Below, piece by piece: positions 34,543 through 43,184 of a stretch of 64,000 nt of DNA. Source of the DNA: Bog-473 sp963783965 (GTDB taxonomy: Bacteria > Actinomycetota > Acidimicrobiia > Acidimicrobiales > RAAP-2); contig CAWAPQ010000005.1 of the NCBI GenBank assembly GCA_963783965.1, positions 186,001 to 250,000 on the forward strand, read 5' to 3'. The position numbers were made by a program, and so were the translations under genes. The notes below the pieces were generated by a model. That model made no database searches. It was given only the letters and a program-made list of their open reading frames with translations, and was not told where the DNA came from. How positions within the stretch are numbered: position 1 is the stretch's first letter; each line of letters starts with the position of its first letter.

Positions 34543-35493
34543 ATGATCGATCCGGAGCTGGCGGCCATGATCGACCTGCTGCCCAAGATGGACCTGGCGG
34601 ACCCGGTGGCGGCGCGCCGGGCCTTCGATGCGCTCATCGGCTCCATCAGGTTCGACATCCCCGGGATCGAGACGCTCGACATCGAGGACCGCACGGTTCC
34701 GGGCTTCGACGGCGACCCCGACGTGCCGGTGCGTGTCTATCGTCCAGTGGGGACCACGACGGGGGCGAGCGTGCCCGGCATCCTCATGATCCACGGCGGC
34801 GGCTTCGTGATCGGCAGCGTCGAGTCCGAGCACGCCGGTGCGGCCATGATGGCAATCGACACCGGTGCCGTCGTGGTGTCGGTCGAGTACCGGCTGGCGC
34901 CCGAGCATCCGTACCCCGCCGGGTTGCACGACTGCTACGCCGCGCTGTCGTACCTGCACGCCGAGGCCGACGGGTTGGGGGTCGATCCGGCCCGGGTGGC
35001 GCTGTCCGGGGCGAGCGCCGGTGGTGGGTTGGCCGCGGCGACGGCCCTGTTCGCGCGTGACCGCGGCGGGCCACCGATCTGCTTCCAGCTGTTGCAGATC
35101 CCCGAGCTCGACGACCGGCTGGAGACGGGCTCCATGCGGACGTTCGTCGACTCGCCCTTGTGGAACCGGCCTCTGGCCGTGCAGAGCTGGCAGGCCTATC
35201 TCGGCCCGCTGTACGGGACCCCCGACGTGCCGGACTACGCCGCGCCGGCCCGGGCGGCTGACCTGTCGGGCCTGCCGCCGGCCTACCTCTCGACGGCCGA
35301 GAACGATCCGCTGCGCGACGAGGGGATCACGTACGCCCAGCGCATGCTGCAGGCCGGGGTCTCGGTGGAGCTGCACCAGTTCCCCGGCACCTTCCACGGC
35401 TCCGCGCTCGTGACGACGGCGGCCGTCTCGAAACGCGCCCAGCGCGAGTCGGCCCTCGTGTTGCGCCAGGCGCTCGGGGTCGAGGGGGACTGA
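34543..35493 (+). CDS. HSL-family alpha/beta hydrolase (esterase/lipase)
   Basis: 316-aa esterase of the hormone-sensitive-lipase group. The oxyanion motif is MIHGGGFVIGS, the nucleophile elbow is ALSGASAGGGLAAA (GASAG Ser), LSTAENDPLRDEG carries the acidic residue and FPGTFHGSALV the catalytic His. VEYRLAPEHPYPAGLHDCYA is the conserved core strand. The family cleaves short to medium acyl esters. ATG 34543 follows GGGGGAGG about 6 nt upstream. Cytoplasmic, with no signal peptide. Confidence 0.93.
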   Translation: MIDPELAAMIDLLPKMDLADPVAARRAFDALIGSIRFDIPGIETLDIEDRTVPGFDGDPDVPVRVYRPVGTTTGASVPGILMIHGGGFVIGSVESEHAGAAMMAIDTGAVVVSVEYRLAPEHPYPAGLHDCYAALSYLHAEADGLGVDPARVALSGASAGGGLAAATALFARDRGGPPICFQLLQIPELDDRLETGSMRTFVDSPLWNRPLAVQSWQAYLGPLYGTPDVPDYAAPARAADLSGLPPAYLSTAENDPLRDEGITYAQRMLQAGVSVELHQFPGTFHGSALVTTAAVSKRAQRESALVLRQALGVEGD

Positions 35494-35568
35494 GGCGGGC
35501 GGACACACCTTTACGCTGACCCCGCTGACGCGATGGACGCGGGAGCAATGCGAAAGGAGACCAGCTTC

Positions 35569-35967
35569 ATGGCCGACGTCCTGTCCCCCAAGGCCCGTGC
35601 CCTGATCGCTCGGCCCGTGCTCGCCTCGCTGGCCACGCTGAACGCCGACGGCTCGCCCCAGATCACACCGCTGTGGATCGACCTCCACGGCGACGACGTC
35701 GTCTTCAATACCGCCCAGGGCCGCAAGAAGGCGCGCAACCTGGAGCGCGACGGCCGGGTCGCGGTCACCGTGATCGATCCCGACGATGCCTACAACGTCA
35801 TCGCGTTCAGGGGGACGGTCATCGACATCACGACCGAGGGCGCCGACGCGCACATCGATGCCATGGCCAAGAAGTATCTCGGGGTGGAGGCCTACCCGGC
35901 TCGCCGGGAGGGCGAGGTCCGCATTCGGGTCATCGTGCGCACCGACCACATCGCCATGCAGGGCTGA
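35569..35967 (+). CDS. PPOX-class F420-dependent oxidoreductase
   Basis: 132-aa split-barrel protein of the FDOR-B type. LATLNADGSPQITPLWIDLH and VVFNTAQGRKKARNLERDGR match F420-binding members such as Rv1155-like biliverdin/quinone reductases. VTVIDPDDAYNVIAFRGTV follows. ATG 35569 is chosen since AAAGGAG ends 9 nt before it; upstream in-frame ATGs at 35533 and 35548 overlap that ribosome site. It implies the host makes coenzyme F420. Confidence 0.88.
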   Translation: MADVLSPKARALIARPVLASLATLNADGSPQITPLWIDLHGDDVVFNTAQGRKKARNLERDGRVAVTVIDPDDAYNVIAFRGTVIDITTEGADAHIDAMAKKYLGVEAYPARREGEVRIRVIVRTDHIAMQG

Positions 35968-35986
35968 CGTCGGGAGTTCCTCGAAC

Positions 35987-37159
35987 TCAGCTGGCGCCGC
36001 TGAGCACCAGCACGCCGACCGCCGCGGTGAGGGCGAGCGGCACGCTCACCAGCCCGAGCACGCTGGCTCGCCGGATCTCGGGCCGCCCTCCGGCCGTCCG
36101 GGCCGCGCGGAGCCACAGAATCCAGGCCAGCGAGCCGGTCACGAACAGGTTGGGCCCCACGTTGAGTCCGATGAGCAGCGCGAAGGGGTGCGGCGGCTGC
36201 CGAGCCGCCAGGAGTGACGCCGCCGGGAGGTTGTTGACCAGCACGCTGGTCAGCGCGGCGAACACTGCCGTTCCCCAGGCGTCGAGATGGGAGAGCAGGG
36301 TGGCCGGACCCGACCAGGACCGGCCCAGCGTCCCCAGGGCCACGGCCAGACCGAAGAGCCCGACCAGAACGGGGACGCCGAGGATCTCGAGGGCGGCCCG
36401 GGAGGTCGTGGGCCGGGCGCGCCCCCGCCGCGCGCTGAGCACCACCGCCACGACGCCGACCGCGGCCACCGGCAGCGCCGGCGATCGCAAGGTCACGACG
36501 AGGACCGTGACGAGCACAATGGCCACCAATCCGACGCCGATCACGGCCCGCTCCGGCTCAATGGAGGGAGCCAACGTCGTGCGCAGGGCGCGGTGGTGCG
36601 CGACGCCGACAACGAGGGCGGTGACACCGGCGGCGGCCAGGGCCGGCAGCGCCATGTGGGCGAGGAAGGCTCCGCCCGAGAGGTGCAGGTGACCGAGGAC
36701 GATGAGGTTGGTCAAGTTCGATCCGGGCAGCAGCAACGACCCCGCGTTGGAGAGCAACAGGCAGACGTAGAGCAGCGGAGCTTCACCCTCGCCACGACTT
36801 CGGGCCGCGTAGACGAGCACGGGCGTGAGGAACGTGACCGACGTATCGAGGTTCAACATCGTGGTCACACTGACGACGAGCACCACGGTCCCGAGGTAGA
36901 GCAGGAGCCCGTTGGGGGACAGGCGGGCAAGGGCGTGACCGCCGGCCGCGAACAGCCGGTCCCCGTCGGCGACGAGGCCGACCAGCAGGAGCCCCGCGAC
37001 AAGGACGAAGGGCGGCCAGTCCTGGGCCGCGGCGGCGCGGGCATGGTGCGGCGCGAGCAGCACTGCCGCGACGACGAGCGCGCCTCCGCCGACCGCCGGG
37101 CCCCAGCGCAGCGCGACGCCCGCGGCCGGCGGGCGCTCCCGCGCCGCGTTGGTGTGCAC
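35987..37159 (-). CDS. SLC13/ArsB-like anion permease
   Basis: About 390-aa membrane protein with 10-12 helices of the ion-transporter superfamily. TTMLNLDTSVTFLTPVLVYA and LLLSNAGSLLLPGSNLTNLI form the first half-repeat signature, and ALTSVLVNNLPAASLLAA with LIGLNVGPNLFVTGSLAWIL the second. Both resemble ArsB/NhaD-type transporters, so arsenite, H+ or dicarboxylates are possible substrates. GTG 37159 is a conservative start; a TTG at 37243 overlapping the upstream stop would add 28 residues. No ars genes are nearby. Confidence 0.83.
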   Translation of the reverse strand: MHTNAARERPPAAGVALRWGPAVGGGALVVAAVLLAPHHARAAAAQDWPPFVLVAGLLLVGLVADGDRLFAAGGHALARLSPNGLLLYLGTVVLVVSVTTMLNLDTSVTFLTPVLVYAARSRGEGEAPLLYVCLLLSNAGSLLLPGSNLTNLIVLGHLHLSGGAFLAHMALPALAAAGVTALVVGVAHHRALRTTLAPSIEPERAVIGVGLVAIVLVTVLVVTLRSPALPVAAVGVVAVVLSARRGRARPTTSRAALEILGVPVLVGLFGLAVALGTLGRSWSGPATLLSHLDAWGTAVFAALTSVLVNNLPAASLLAARQPPHPFALLIGLNVGPNLFVTGSLAWILWLRAARTAGGRPEIRRASVLGLVSVPLALTAAVGVLVLSGAS

Positions 37160-37239
37160 GGTCGGTCTGTGCCCGGTGGGGCGGGCGTGAAACCCCGGTA
37201 TCCGGAGGCTGCGGGAGGGGCGCGACAAGACCCGGCGAC

Positions 37240-38214
37240 TCAACGACAGGACGTCACGAAACTGAGCACGATCCCGGTCGCGTCGAGGCCCCGGGCGACC
37301 GGACCGACGATGCGGGCAGGAAGGTACTGCGCGCCGCCGGGCCAGGTGTGGCCCCCGCCGACGATCCGGTAGACCTGCGCCGCCGGTGGCGCTTCCGTAC
37401 TGTGCGGTCCCGGCCAGCTGAGGTGGTCCACGGTGAAGTCGTTCGGCGCTGCGGCCACGGGCATGACGACAGGCGCCGTCGCGGACCCGCCGGCGGCCGC
37501 CCAGTCCGCCGCGACGTCTTCGATCGGCGCCGTCACGCCGCGCCCGGCCCAGGCCGGGTTTCGAGCGGGCCTCCTGTCGGCCAGGCGGCCCAGAGCGCCG
37601 ATGCCGCCACCGCCGTAGGCGACCAACGGGTCGGCCGTGCCGTGAAAGGCCAAGAAGCGGACCGGCCGGACCGGCGTCGGCTGCGGTCGGTCCCGCCGGG
37701 AGGCCTCGGTGGCGCTGGAAGCCACCAGGACGACGCCGGCCAGGTCGAGCAGGCCGTGACGGGCCAGGTGCTCTGCCAAGAAGCCGCCGTTGGACATGCC
37801 GATGGCGAAGACGGGTCCCGTGCGGCCGCCCCCGGACCGGAGTCGCTCGACCAGCGCGATCAGGAAGGCCACGTCGTCAATCCGCTCGTGTCGGGCCCTG
37901 AGCGAGGGCCTGGTGCGGTCGCCCCACACGTGGAGGTACCCGTCCGGGAACGCGACGGCGCAGCCGGCGGCCGCGCCGCGCGCCGCGAGCCCGCTCAGCG
38001 CGGCGGTGCCGATCCCCGTTCCGCCGGCGCCGTGAAGGACGAGGAGGAGAGGCGCGTCGGCTCTGGTACCCGGGACGGCGACGAACGTGCGGGGCACACC
38101 GTCGACGGTGATCGTCTGCGGGGCCAACTCGGGCAGGACCAGCCCGGCCCTCGCCATCATGTGGCGACGCACCGCCGCGCGCAAGGGTCGGGGACGGCCG
38201 GGCGACCCTGTCAT
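37240..38214 (-). CDS. PHB-depolymerase-family esterase (LpqC-like)
   Basis: 324-aa alpha/beta hydrolase. The oxyanion region is LLLVLHGAGGTGIGTAAL, the nucleophile elbow FAIGMSNGGFLAEHLA, the acid segment FLAFHGTADPLVAYGG, and the catalytic His YRIVGGGHTWPGGAQY, all as in polyhydroxybutyrate-depolymerase/feruloyl-esterase-like proteins. No clear signal peptide; the N-terminus is Arg-rich. TATCCT ends 7 nt before ATG 38214, implying a leaderless mRNA. The stop is followed closely by the permease gene. Confidence 0.87.
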   Translation of the reverse strand: MTGSPGRPRPLRAAVRRHMMARAGLVLPELAPQTITVDGVPRTFVAVPGTRADAPLLLVLHGAGGTGIGTAALSGLAARGAAAGCAVAFPDGYLHVWGDRTRPSLRARHERIDDVAFLIALVERLRSGGGRTGPVFAIGMSNGGFLAEHLARHGLLDLAGVVLVASSATEASRRDRPQPTPVRPVRFLAFHGTADPLVAYGGGGIGALGRLADRRPARNPAWAGRGVTAPIEDVAADWAAAGGSATAPVVMPVAAAPNDFTVDHLSWPGPHSTEAPPAAQVYRIVGGGHTWPGGAQYLPARIVGPVARGLDATGIVLSFVTSCR

Positions 38215-38221
38215 TCCCAGC

Positions 38222-38227
38222 AGGATA
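38222..38227 (-). promoter_or_regulatory. -10 element TATCCT for the LpqC-like gene
   Basis: Minus-strand TATCCT with a 7-nt gap to ATG 38214, the leaderless arrangement. Confidence 0.5.
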
Positions 38228-38289
38228 CGGACGTGATCGACAGGCCGAACGAATTCCCCGCGCAGACCACCAAGCCGCGCCGGTCTCGG

Positions 38290-39267
38290 TCAGGCGGAGG
38301 CCTTGACCTCGGTCGTCTCGTCGGCGCTCGAGAGCGCCTTCCACAAGGCCCAGTAACTCTTGTAGGTGATGGCGTCGGTGATGTAGCCGGCGCGCTCCAA
38401 TTCGGCGTGGAAGGCCGGCAGGTTGCGCCAGGGCACGCCCATGTCGACGTGGTGCGCCAGGTGCCAGCCCGTGTTGTACGGCACGATCCAGAAGCGCGCG
38501 AGCCAGGACTGGTGCACGTTGTGCGTCGTGGCCCGCCGGTCCGAGCTGCGCTCCATGCCCCCGTGCTCGGCGATGGAGCGCAGGCGGTTGATGACGCGCC
38601 ACTCGGTCATCCAGGGCAGGAACCACAGGAGCGGGTAGATCCACCAGCGCCCGGTGGCGGCCCACATGGCCGCCCACAGCAGTGCCTGCACGCCGAAGAT
38701 GGAAAACCCGATGGGGCGGAACGGCTTGGTGCGTGTGTTCTTCACCAGCGGCACGAGGTTCTTCCACCCGCTGATGCCGACGGCGTCACGGAAGAGGCGA
38801 CGACGCAGGGCCCGGCGTGTGCAGGGGTAGGGCGAGTAGAACGCCATGTCCGGCTCGTCGGGCCCGAACTCGTCCTTGTGGTGGGCGAAGTGCACCCGGC
38901 GGTAGAGCTGTACCGGCGTGAAGACGGGGTAGGCCACCACCCACTTGCCGATCCAGTCGTTCCACCGCTTGTTGGTGAAGAGGAGCTTGTGCGCCGCCTC
39001 GTGCATCAAAATCGCGAAGCGGGCGTAGAGCGGGCCCATGAGGACGAACGCGACGAGGTAGCTCCACCACTGGTCGATCCAGACCGCGCCACCGATGGCC
39101 ACCGCGACCCAGAACCAGACCGCGGCGACCGAGAGGGCGTTGCGGGCGTTGTCGATGCGCCGCAGATCGGCCCGCAGCCCCGGGATGGCCATGCCGTTCG
39201 CCTGCAACCGCTCGCTGGGCAGGACGTCGGGCCTGTCGGTCACTTCGGGCACCATGGTGCTGGCCAT
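38290..39267 (-). CDS. Membrane fatty acid desaturase / hydroxylase family protein
   Basis: 325-aa di-iron membrane enzyme. Histidine boxes are HEAAHKLL, HFAHHKDEFG and WHLAHHVDMGVPWRN, giving the HxxxH/HxxHH/HxxHH set of FA_desaturase proteins. Hydrophobic segments lie at about 50-100 and 195-225. It may desaturate fatty acyl chains or oxidise sterols or carotenoids. ATG 39267 is 7 nt from a TAATAT -10 box, so the message appears leaderless. It diverges from a PaaX-type regulator with a palindrome between them. Confidence 0.9.
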   Translation of the reverse strand: MASTMVPEVTDRPDVLPSERLQANGMAIPGLRADLRRIDNARNALSVAAVWFWVAVAIGGAVWIDQWWSYLVAFVLMGPLYARFAILMHEAAHKLLFTNKRWNDWIGKWVVAYPVFTPVQLYRRVHFAHHKDEFGPDEPDMAFYSPYPCTRRALRRRLFRDAVGISGWKNLVPLVKNTRTKPFRPIGFSIFGVQALLWAAMWAATGRWWIYPLLWFLPWMTEWRVINRLRSIAEHGGMERSSDRRATTHNVHQSWLARFWIVPYNTGWHLAHHVDMGVPWRNLPAFHAELERAGYITDAITYKSYWALWKALSSADETTEVKASA

Positions 39268-39274
39268 GGCCTCT

Positions 39275-39280
39275 ATATTA
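39275..39280 (-). promoter_or_regulatory. -10 element TAATAT for the desaturase gene
   Basis: Minus-strand TAATAT, close to consensus, ends 7 nt before ATG 39267. Confidence 0.6.
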
Positions 39281-39289
39281 CTGGAATCA

Positions 39290-39299
39290 GTCAGCTGAC
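39290..39299. promoter_or_regulatory. 10-bp palindrome GTCAGCTGAC between desaturase and PaaX genes
   Basis: Perfect inverted repeat lying between the -10 and where a -35 of the desaturase promoter would be; a natural repressor site, perhaps for the adjacent PaaX protein. Confidence 0.4.
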
Positions 39300-39369
39300 A
39301 CAATCACGTAATACGACCCCGGGGCGGACCGGGCGGGAGGACCCGGCACCCCCGCTGACGGCGCGGTCC

Positions 39370-40080
39370 GTGCTGGCCAGCGCCTTGCTCGGCATGGAGC
39401 CGCCCGAGCTGCCGGTGGCCCAGCTCGTGCGCCTGACCGGGCTTTTCGGCATCAGTGAGAACCGGGCCCGGGTGGCGCTGAGCCGCATGGTCGCCGGTGG
39501 CGAGGCGACGTCCGACGGGACGGGCCGCTACAGGCTCGCCGGCCATTTGGCCGAGCGTCAGTCGCGTCAGTCGGCCAGCCGCGCCGGCCTGACCAGCGGC
39601 TACGACGGAGCGTGGTGGCTGGCCGTGGTGACAAAGACGGGGAGCTCGGCTGACGTCCGGGTCGCCCGCCGCCGCAGCCTGGCCTACGGGCGGATGGCCG
39701 AGCTGCGCGAGGGCGTGTGGATGCGTCCGGCCAACCTGGCGATGGGACTGCCGGACTCTCTGGACGGTGACATCGAGCTCATGACGGCGCGACCGGGAGA
39801 GCCGGCGGCCCTGGCCCAGCGACTGTGGGACCTGCCCGCGTGGTCGGCGCGGGCGCGTGACCTGTTGGGCGAGCTCGACGCACTGCACCCGGCGGGGCCC
39901 GAGGCACTGGCGCCGGGCTTCGAGCTGTCGGCAGCCGTGCTGCGGCACCTGCAGGCGGACCCGCTGCTGCCGGCTGAGCTCCTCCCGGCGGAATGGCCGG
40001 GAGGGCGGCTGCGCGCCACTTATGACCTGTGGGACGCCCGCTACAGGGCGACGCTGAACGACTGGAGCCGGGGCGGCTGA
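39370..40080 (+). CDS. PaaX-family transcriptional regulator (start uncertain)
   Basis: At least 236 aa. The N-terminal winged-helix shows VAQLVRLTGLFGISENRARV and ALSRMVAGGEATSDGTGRYR, then the PaaX central domain (GYDGAWWLAVVTK) and C-terminal part (LLPAELLPAEWPGGRLRATY). PaaX proteins repress aromatic or phenylacetyl-CoA genes. GTG 39370 is the first usual start codon, but homologous-looking sequence (PPLTARS) precedes it without any ATG, GTG or TTG back to the intergenic region. So the true start may be CTG 39355, or an indel hides it. Confidence 0.82.
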   Translation: MLASALLGMEPPELPVAQLVRLTGLFGISENRARVALSRMVAGGEATSDGTGRYRLAGHLAERQSRQSASRAGLTSGYDGAWWLAVVTKTGSSADVRVARRRSLAYGRMAELREGVWMRPANLAMGLPDSLDGDIELMTARPGEPAALAQRLWDLPAWSARARDLLGELDALHPAGPEALAPGFELSAAVLRHLQADPLLPAELLPAEWPGGRLRATYDLWDARYRATLNDWSRGG

Positions 40081-40108
40081 CCCCCAGGCGTTGGCCCGCC
40101 TGTCTCGG

Positions 40109-40114
40109 TAACGT
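40109..40114 (+). promoter_or_regulatory. -10 element TAACGT for the VOC gene
   Basis: TAACGT ends 7 nt before ATG 40122, the leaderless spacing. Confidence 0.5.
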
Positions 40115-40121
40115 CATCGCC

Positions 40122-40463
40122 ATGGACGTCGAGATCGCCTTCACCGGCGTGCCCGTCTCGGACCTGGCAACCGGGCGGGACTTCTTCGACCGTCTCTTCG
40201 GACGGCCGGCCGACGTCGAGGTCGCCGCGGACGAGGTGATGTGGCGGGTGGCCGAGACGGCCTGGCTCTACGTCGTGGTCGATGGAGACCGGGCCGGGAA
40301 GGGCCTGGTCGCGCTCTCGGTGGCCGACCTCAATGCTGCGCTGGCCGAGCTGGCCGGTCGGGCTCTCCGGCCGGTCCGGGTCGAGGCGGTCGGTGGGGGC
40401 CGCAAGGCCACCCTGCTCGACCCGGACGGGAATACGGTCGCCGTCATTGAGGTCCCCGGCTAA
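40122..40463 (+). CDS. VOC-superfamily (glyoxalase-like) protein
   Basis: 113-aa single VOC module pair: VEIAFTGVPVSDLATGRDFF and LFGRPADVEVAADEVMWRVA form the first half, and VALSVADLNAALAELAGRAL with TLLDPDGNTVAVIEVPG the second. Metal ligands are incomplete (no clear His at the first position), so it might bind rather than convert ligands. Its stop overlaps the stop of the convergent methyltransferase gene by two bases. Confidence 0.83.
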   Translation: MDVEIAFTGVPVSDLATGRDFFDRLFGRPADVEVAADEVMWRVAETAWLYVVVDGDRAGKGLVALSVADLNAALAELAGRALRPVRVEAVGGGRKATLLDPDGNTVAVIEVPG

Positions 40464-41215
40464 GTCGCCGCCGGGTCGGACATCTTCTCCCACACCGAAA
40501 TGTGGCTGCGGCTGTCGCTCGTGAAGGGCGACCGGTCCCAGTCGTTCCAGCGCTCGAGCAACGACATCCCCGCGAGACGTGCCATCAGGTCCAGCTCCGC
40601 CGGCCACACGTAGCGGAACGGCGCCGAGAACGCCTCGACCCCGCCGTCGCTGATCCAGTAGTGGTGGGAGATCGACCGTTGTCGCACAACGTCGTACTCG
40701 TCGAATCCGACGTGGGTCGGGGTCACGGTGAAGGCGCGGATGGTCTCGCCGGGCGGCAGTCGTTGCAGGTCCGGCACAATGACCTCCACCGCGAACAGGC
40801 CGCCGCGTACGAGGTGTGCGGCGACATTGGCGAAGCAGGCGACCTGCGCGTCCTGTGTGGTGAGGTTCATGATGGTGTTGCGCACGAGGTAGGCGAGGGT
40901 CGCCGTTCCGCGGCATTCCTCGACTGTGGCCGTGGCGAAGTCGCCGATGGTCACGTTGATCGCGTCGGCACCGTCCTTGGTCCGCAACTGCTCGACCATG
41001 TCGGGCGACAACTCGATCCCGTGCACCGGTAGGCCCCGTCGGCTCAGCGGCAACGCCAGGCGTCCGGTCCCGAGGCCGAGCTCGAGGATGGGGCCGGCAC
41101 CCGCCCGCGCCGCCAGGAAGTCGACCGCGGGGTCGACGACGGCCGGATCGAAGAGGTGGGGCCACTTGGCTTCGTAGCCGGAGGCGATCGACCCTACGAA
41201 GAAGTTCTCGGGCAC
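40460..41215 (-). CDS. Class I SAM-dependent methyltransferase
   Basis: 251-aa methyltransferase. Motif I is ILELGLGTGRLALPLSRRG (Gly-rich SAM loop), post-I is VHGIELSPDMVEQLRTK, motif II is the TIGDFATATV region, and motif III GGLFAVEVIVPDLQ. The substrate is unknown. GTG 41215 starts with the typical YEAKWPHLFDP N-terminal helix of this subfamily. It has its own promoter region opposite the ABC operon end. Confidence 0.86.
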   Translation of the reverse strand: MPENFFVGSIASGYEAKWPHLFDPAVVDPAVDFLAARAGAGPILELGLGTGRLALPLSRRGLPVHGIELSPDMVEQLRTKDGADAINVTIGDFATATVEECRGTATLAYLVRNTIMNLTTQDAQVACFANVAAHLVRGGLFAVEVIVPDLQRLPPGETIRAFTVTPTHVGFDEYDVVRQRSISHHYWISDGGVEAFSAPFRYVWPAELDLMARLAGMSLLERWNDWDRSPFTSDSRSHISVWEKMSDPAAT

Positions 41216-41258
41216 TGATCCATGGTGTCAGGCAGCGGGTGCCGCCCGCTCGGTACCG

Positions 41259-43184
41259 CTATGCCGCGTGCGACTGGTTGATCCAGGTGTGGTACATCTC
41301 GGCGTAGTGGCCGCCGAGCGCCACCAGCTCGTCGTGCGAGCCGACCTCGAGGAGTTCGCCGTCACCGACCACGACGATGCGGTCGGCCCGCATGGCCGTC
41401 GACAGACGGTGCGCGATCAGCACGGCCGTCCGCCCGTCGAGCAGCACGTCCAGCGCCGCTTCCACCATCGTCTCGGACTTCAGGTCCAGGTTCGAGGTGG
41501 CCTCGTCGAGCACGAGCACGCGGGGCTCGGCCATGAAGGCCCGGCCGAGGGCAATGAGCTGGCGCTCGCCCGAGGAGAGCGACTGGCCCCGCTCGTGGAC
41601 GGGCGTGTCGAGACCGTAGGGGAGCCGGTGCACGAGCTCGCCCAGGCCGACCTGGTGGACCGCGTTCCACACCTCGTCGTCCGGTGCACCCGGCCGGGCG
41701 AACGCAATGTTGTCCCGGATGGTCCCGGCGAAGAGGAAGGGCTCCTGCGGGACGACGCCCAGCTGCGAGCGCAGAGAGGCAAGCGTCACGTGTTTGAGGT
41801 CGTAGCCGTCGATGAGCACGCGGCCCGCCGTCGGGTCGTAGAAGCGGGTGACGAGCTTGGCCATCGTCGACTTCCCCGCCCCGGTGGCGCCCACGAAGGC
41901 CACCGTCTCCCCGGGCTCAATGGTCAGGTCGACGTCGTGCAGCACGGGCACGGCGGGGTCGTAGCCGAACGACACGTGGTCGAAGCGGATTTTGCCGCGG
42001 ATCGGCGGTAGCTCCACGGCGTCGGGTGCCTCCAGGACCGAGGGCTCGGTCTCCAGGAGGCCGCGCAGCTTGAACACCGAAGCCCGGCCCTGCTGGAAGG
42101 TGTTGTACTGCTGCACCAGGAGCTGGATCGGCGAGAAGAACCGGTTCACGTAGAGGAAGAAGGCGGTCAGCTGGCCCAGGTTGATCTCCTGCGGGTGGTG
42201 CAGGTACATGGCCCCGCCGATGCCCAGGATCAGGAGCTGGCCGAAGACGCTGATGACCTGCGAACCCGGCCCGTAAATGCCGTTGATGCGCCCCGTGTAG
42301 TTGTTGGCGTCGCGGTAGGAGCCCACGATGTCGCGGTGGGTCTCCACGTTGTAGCGCTGGCGGTTGTGCGCGCTGACGATGCGGACGCCCTGCAGGCTCT
42401 CGGAGAGGTCCGCCAGCACGAGCGCGATGCCGTCGCGCACCTTGTCGTAGCCGCGCTCGGAAGCCCGCTTGAACCAGATCGACATGATGACCAGTGGCGG
42501 CAGGACGGCGAAGACGGTGATGGCGGCCAGCGTGGCGTTGGTGGCGAAGAGGAAGATCGTGATGACGATCATGGTCAGGCCCTGAATGGCGAACTGGGCC
42601 AGGCCGTCCTGCAGGAGCTGCTGCAGGTTCTCGATGTCGCTCGTCATGCGGCTCATGACGACGCCGGCCTTCTCCTCGGTGAAGAAGTCGAGCGAGAGCC
42701 GCTGGAGGTGCCGGAAGACCTTGATGCGCAGGTCGTTCATGACCCACGAGGCGAGCCGGCCCGTCACCCGGGCCTGCCCGTACTGCGCACCCGCCGAGAC
42801 GCAGATGGAAACCAGGTAGAGGATCGCCATGAGCACGACGACGCCGTAGTCGTAGTGGGGCGGCGTCAGGCCGTGGTTGATGGCGTAGGAGACGAAGCTC
42901 GGCCCGAGCTGGGTGAACAGGGCGATGAGCCCGACGAGCAGGGTCGCCAGCGCGCACATGCCCGGGTACTCCATGAGCAGGGTGGTGAGCGTCAGCTTCT
43001 TGGACTCGTGCGGCGAGGGCAGCTGCGTGAAGACGGCGTCGGACTCGCCGCGTTCGGGCTCCTCCTTCAGCAAGAGGTCCACGCCGTCCTGCAACTCGTG
43101 CGGGATGCCGCCGAAGGGCAGGCCGGCCTGCGCCGCACCGGGCGCACCGCCGCCGCCGATGGGTGGTCCACCTCCGCCGAACAT
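41259..43184 (-). CDS. ABC exporter half, consensus ATP-site subunit
   Basis: 641-aa type IV ABC exporter half-transporter: Gly/Pro-rich N-terminus, six-helix TMD (about 75-370), NBD (about 400-635). Walker A is VAFVGATGAGKSTMAK, Q-loop VVPQEPFLF, Walker B VLVLDEATSNLD with the catalytic Glu, H-loop LIAHRLS. The signature is degenerate (SLSSGERQLIALGR rather than LSGGQ). With its partner this builds one competent and one degenerate ATP site, as in TM287/288 and BmrCD. Its first base overlaps the last base of the upstream subunit gene. Probably a multidrug or lipid exporter under MarR control. Confidence 0.93.
   Translation of the reverse strand: MFGGGGPPIGGGGAPGAAQAGLPFGGIPHELQDGVDLLLKEEPERGESDAVFTQLPSPHESKKLTLTTLLMEYPGMCALATLLVGLIALFTQLGPSFVSYAINHGLTPPHYDYGVVVLMAILYLVSICVSAGAQYGQARVTGRLASWVMNDLRIKVFRHLQRLSLDFFTEEKAGVVMSRMTSDIENLQQLLQDGLAQFAIQGLTMIVITIFLFATNATLAAITVFAVLPPLVIMSIWFKRASERGYDKVRDGIALVLADLSESLQGVRIVSAHNRQRYNVETHRDIVGSYRDANNYTGRINGIYGPGSQVISVFGQLLILGIGGAMYLHHPQEINLGQLTAFFLYVNRFFSPIQLLVQQYNTFQQGRASVFKLRGLLETEPSVLEAPDAVELPPIRGKIRFDHVSFGYDPAVPVLHDVDLTIEPGETVAFVGATGAGKSTMAKLVTRFYDPTAGRVLIDGYDLKHVTLASLRSQLGVVPQEPFLFAGTIRDNIAFARPGAPDDEVWNAVHQVGLGELVHRLPYGLDTPVHERGQSLSSGERQLIALGRAFMAEPRVLVLDEATSNLDLKSETMVEAALDVLLDGRTAVLIAHRLSTAMRADRIVVVGDGELLEVGSHDELVALGGHYAEMYHTWINQSHAA

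Noticed and set aside
37348..39360. Plus-strand open frame running into the PaaX gene
   Set aside because: It covers the depolymerase-like and desaturase genes in antisense; PaaX-like sequence begins only around 39355.
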